From HyVt-337 sp964428895 (lineage in GTDB: Bacteria > Planctomycetota > Phycisphaerae > SM23-33), in assembly GCA_964428895.1 (NCBI GenBank), contig CAYRZU010000079.1, forward strand, positions 1 to 14,601: a DNA stretch of 14,601 nucleotides, read 5' to 3'. Positions within the stretch are counted from its first letter, which is position 1. Every line of letters begins with the position of its first letter. Shown here in pieces: positions 12,860 to 14,601 of this stretch. Both the position numbers and the translations under genes were made by a program. The notes under the pieces were generated by a model. That model was not told the origin of the DNA. It was given only the letters and a program-made list of their open reading frames with translations, and made no database searches.

Positions 12860-13879
12860 GTGGCATCCGAGCGAGCACTTGTAGTCGGCGCCGGCGGCAT
12901 TTCCGGCGCGTGGTTCCCGCCCCTGATGGCCGAAAAGGTCAACGTGGTCGGCGTGGTGGACCTCAAGAAGTCCATGGCCGAAGCACGCATCAAGGAGTAC
13001 GGACTGGACGCGCTGGCCTCGACCGATCTGAAGGCGGCGATCAAGAAGACCCAGCCCGATTTCGTCATCGACCTGACCGTTCCCGAGGCCCACTGCACCG
13101 TGACCTGCACGGCCCTGGCGGCCGGCTGTCACGTCATTGGCGAAAAGCCCATGGCCAACTCCATGGCGGAGGCCCGCCGCATGGTCCGCGCCGCCGAAAA
13201 GGCCAAGAAGCTCTACATGGTCAGCCAGTCGCGCCGCTGGGAGCCCAAGCACGACGCGATCCAAAAGACCGTTGCCAAGGGCGAGCTCGGGCGCATGACC
13301 ACCGCCAACTGCGACTTCTTCCTGGGCGCCCACTTCGGCGGTTTTCGCGACGTGATGCCCAGTCCGTTGATTCTGGATATGTCCATCCACCACTTCGACC
13401 TGGTGCGATACATGACCGGCACAGACCCCGTGGCCGTTTACGCCAAGGAGTTCAACCCCAAGGGTTCGTGGTATAAGAACGAAGTTGCCGCCAGTTGCAT
13501 CTTCGAGATGACCAAGGGCGTGATCTTCACCTACCGGGGCAGTTGGTGCTCCGAGGGCTGCGCCACGAGTTGGCACGGCGATTGGCGTCTGATCGGTGAC
13601 AAGGGGACGATGCTCTACGAACGCGACGGCGATCCGGTCGGCCAGGTCGTTAAGGGCAAGGTCACCGGCTTCAGCGCCCCGCTGCGGGAAGCCAAAATCG
13701 CCAAGAGCGCCATGAAGTTTACCGGCATGCACGGGGCGCTGCGTGAGATGCTGACGTTCCTCCGCACCCGCAAGAAGCCCCAGTGCGAGTGTCACGATAA
13801 CATCAAGTCTCTCGCTATGGTCTTTGCTGCCATCGAGAGTTCACAGAAAGGCAGACGAGTGCCCGTCCGGGCGCTCTAG
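12860..13879 (+). CDS. Gfo/Idh/MocA family oxidoreductase, 339 aa
   Basis: GTG 12860 is the start (MASERALVVGAGGISGAWF), with AAGGAG well spaced upstream. Residues 8-16 carry the Rossmann glycine motif V-G-A-G-G-I-S-G for NAD(P). VVGVVDL (Asp34) ends the second strand, GEKPMANSMAEA supplies the conserved EKP lysine (Lys96), and DMSIHHFD (173-180) matches the C-terminal substrate-domain motif with the usual catalytic histidine. Length is typical for the family. Members oxidise or reduce sugars, inositols and related polyols in the cytoplasm. The next gene starts 30 bases downstream with its own ribosome-binding site and encodes a sugar-isomerase-like barrel, so the two are probably one operon for catabolism or epimerisation of an unidentified sugar or cyclitol. 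The specific substrate cannot be read from sequence. Confidence 0.92.
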   Translation: MASERALVVGAGGISGAWFPPLMAEKVNVVGVVDLKKSMAEARIKEYGLDALASTDLKAAIKKTQPDFVIDLTVPEAHCTVTCTALAAGCHVIGEKPMANSMAEARRMVRAAEKAKKLYMVSQSRRWEPKHDAIQKTVAKGELGRMTTANCDFFLGAHFGGFRDVMPSPLILDMSIHHFDLVRYMTGTDPVAVYAKEFNPKGSWYKNEVAASCIFEMTKGVIFTYRGSWCSEGCATSWHGDWRLIGDKGTMLYERDGDPVGQVVKGKVTGFSAPLREAKIAKSAMKFTGMHGALREMLTFLRTRKKPQCECHDNIKSLAMVFAAIESSQKGRRVPVRAL

Positions 13880-13909
13880 TCGGCCGTCACAATCAAAGGA
13901 GCAGTCTTC

Positions 13910-14601
13910 ATGGCGAAAGTATCGCACAAGAATCACAAGGACATTCGCATCGGCACGTTGGCCTCGGCCTCGTCCGGCGTGAAGTATCTCGAGCAGATCA
14001 TTCCGCATGGCTTCGAAAGCTTTCAACTGACGTTCTGGCAGACGTTGGCCGGGATCAATCTCAAGAGCTTCGCCAAGAGCGTCAACGCGCTCTTTGACTG
14101 CTGCGACGCCTCGGCCCGCCCCGTGATTAGTTCGCTGGGCGTGTTCGGCAATCCGCTGATCGACGCCAAGAACCGCAAGGCCTGGGAATCGGCCATCGAT
14201 AACGCCCACCTGTTCGGCTGCGACATCGTCGCCGGTTTCGCCGGCGCCCTGCCGGGCAAGAGCGTTCCCGACGCCATGCCCACCTTCAAGAAGGTCTTCG
14301 GCGCACTGGCCAAGCGGGCCAAGGCCAAGGGCGTTCGCCTGGCGTTCGAAAACTGCGACATGGACGGCACATGGAATAGCTGCACCACCAACATCGCCCA
14401 CACCCCCGACGCCTGGACCATGATGTTCGACGCCGTGCCGGGCAAGAACTTGGGCCTGTGCTGGGAGCCGTGCCACCAGATGTACAGCCTCATCGACCCG
14501 ATCGCCCAACTGCGCGAGTGGGCGCCCAAGATGTTCCACATCCACGGCAAAGACGCCACGGTCATGTGGGACGTCGTCGAGAAGTACGGCATCCGTAGCG
14601 G
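13910..14601 (+). CDS. Sugar phosphate isomerase/epimerase (xylose-isomerase-like TIM barrel), partial
   Basis: ATG 13910 follows AAAGGAG and opens a frame that stays open for 230 codons to the window edge, so the C-terminus is missing. It begins MAKVSHKNHKDIRIGTLASA. Barrel features of the AP-endonuclease-2/xylose-isomerase-like family include LAFENCDMDG with a metal-ligand Glu147, LCWEPCHQ (Glu186, His189) and MFHIHGKD (His210, His212). These occupy the usual positions of metal and substrate residues in such epimerases. It lies 30 bases after the Gfo/Idh/MocA gene on the same strand, a frequent pairing for sugar or inositol catabolism in planctomycetes. The exact substrate is not determinable. 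The Glu in CWEP where many relatives have Asp is a small deviation. Confidence 0.88.
   Translation, partial: MAKVSHKNHKDIRIGTLASASSGVKYLEQIIPHGFESFQLTFWQTLAGINLKSFAKSVNALFDCCDASARPVISSLGVFGNPLIDAKNRKAWESAIDNAHLFGCDIVAGFAGALPGKSVPDAMPTFKKVFGALAKRAKAKGVRLAFENCDMDGTWNSCTTNIAHTPDAWTMMFDAVPGKNLGLCWEPCHQMYSLIDPIAQLREWAPKMFHIHGKDATVMWDVVEKYGIRS

Overview
The window looks like chromosomal DNA of a planctomycete, most likely a Phycisphaerae-type lineage. This is inferred from three things. Six genes end in PEP-CTERM sorting signals of the form (V/I)PEP-x(4)-LLG-hydrophobic-RRR. One of them is a TIGR03790-type protein with dockerin-like repeats. High-GC sugar-metabolism enzymes (Gfo/Idh/MocA plus a xylose-isomerase-like TIM barrel) and GC-rich REP-type intergenic repeats complete the picture. 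No rRNA, CRISPR array or transposase is visible, and no exosortase is encoded here, so the sorting enzyme must lie elsewhere.

Left edge (1-800): lower-GC DNA with one probable small membrane-protein gene (16-195, minus). It abuts a clean 3' half of a tRNA-Val(UAC) gene (472-516) that has no 5' half. This is the classic footprint of an integrative element inserted at a tRNA 3' end; DNA to the left would be the distal end of the element and DNA to the right the resident chromosome. A 17-bp inverted repeat follows at 551-618.

803-3182: a PEP-CTERM gene that has lost its 5' end (803 to about 1440, minus) meets, head to head, a plus-strand gene of unknown function that also seems to lack a proper start (1434-1922). 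Next, on the minus strand, come a membrane-anchored protein built of 22-residue repeats (1938-2666) and a small STAS/SpoIIAA-like protein (2751-3182).

3399-5557: a divergent pair of exported PEP-CTERM proteins. One is a predicted thioester-domain (TED) adhesin-like protein with Cys72 and Gln118 (minus). The other is a papain-fold, IdeS-like cysteine peptidase with Cys55, His162 and Asp186/188 (plus).

5632-8633: a membrane-anchored glycerophosphodiester phosphodiesterase (minus) is convergent with the peptidase gene across a shared terminator hairpin. It is divergent from a uroporphyrinogen-decarboxylase-family protein (plus), with a REPIN-like inverted repeat between them. A three-hairpin repeat (8634-8720) follows the latter.

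8843-12705: a short uncertain ORF, a 456-base non-coding stretch, two tandem paralogous PEP-CTERM proteins, and a 546-residue TIGR03790-family protein with four dockerin-like calcium loops and a PEP-CTERM tail. A strong intrinsic terminator ends this block.

12860-14601: a probable operon of a Gfo/Idh/MocA oxidoreductase and a sugar-isomerase-like protein that runs off the right edge. The most interesting biology is the set of exported, surface-sorted proteins at 803-12705, especially the TED protein facing the IdeS-like peptidase.
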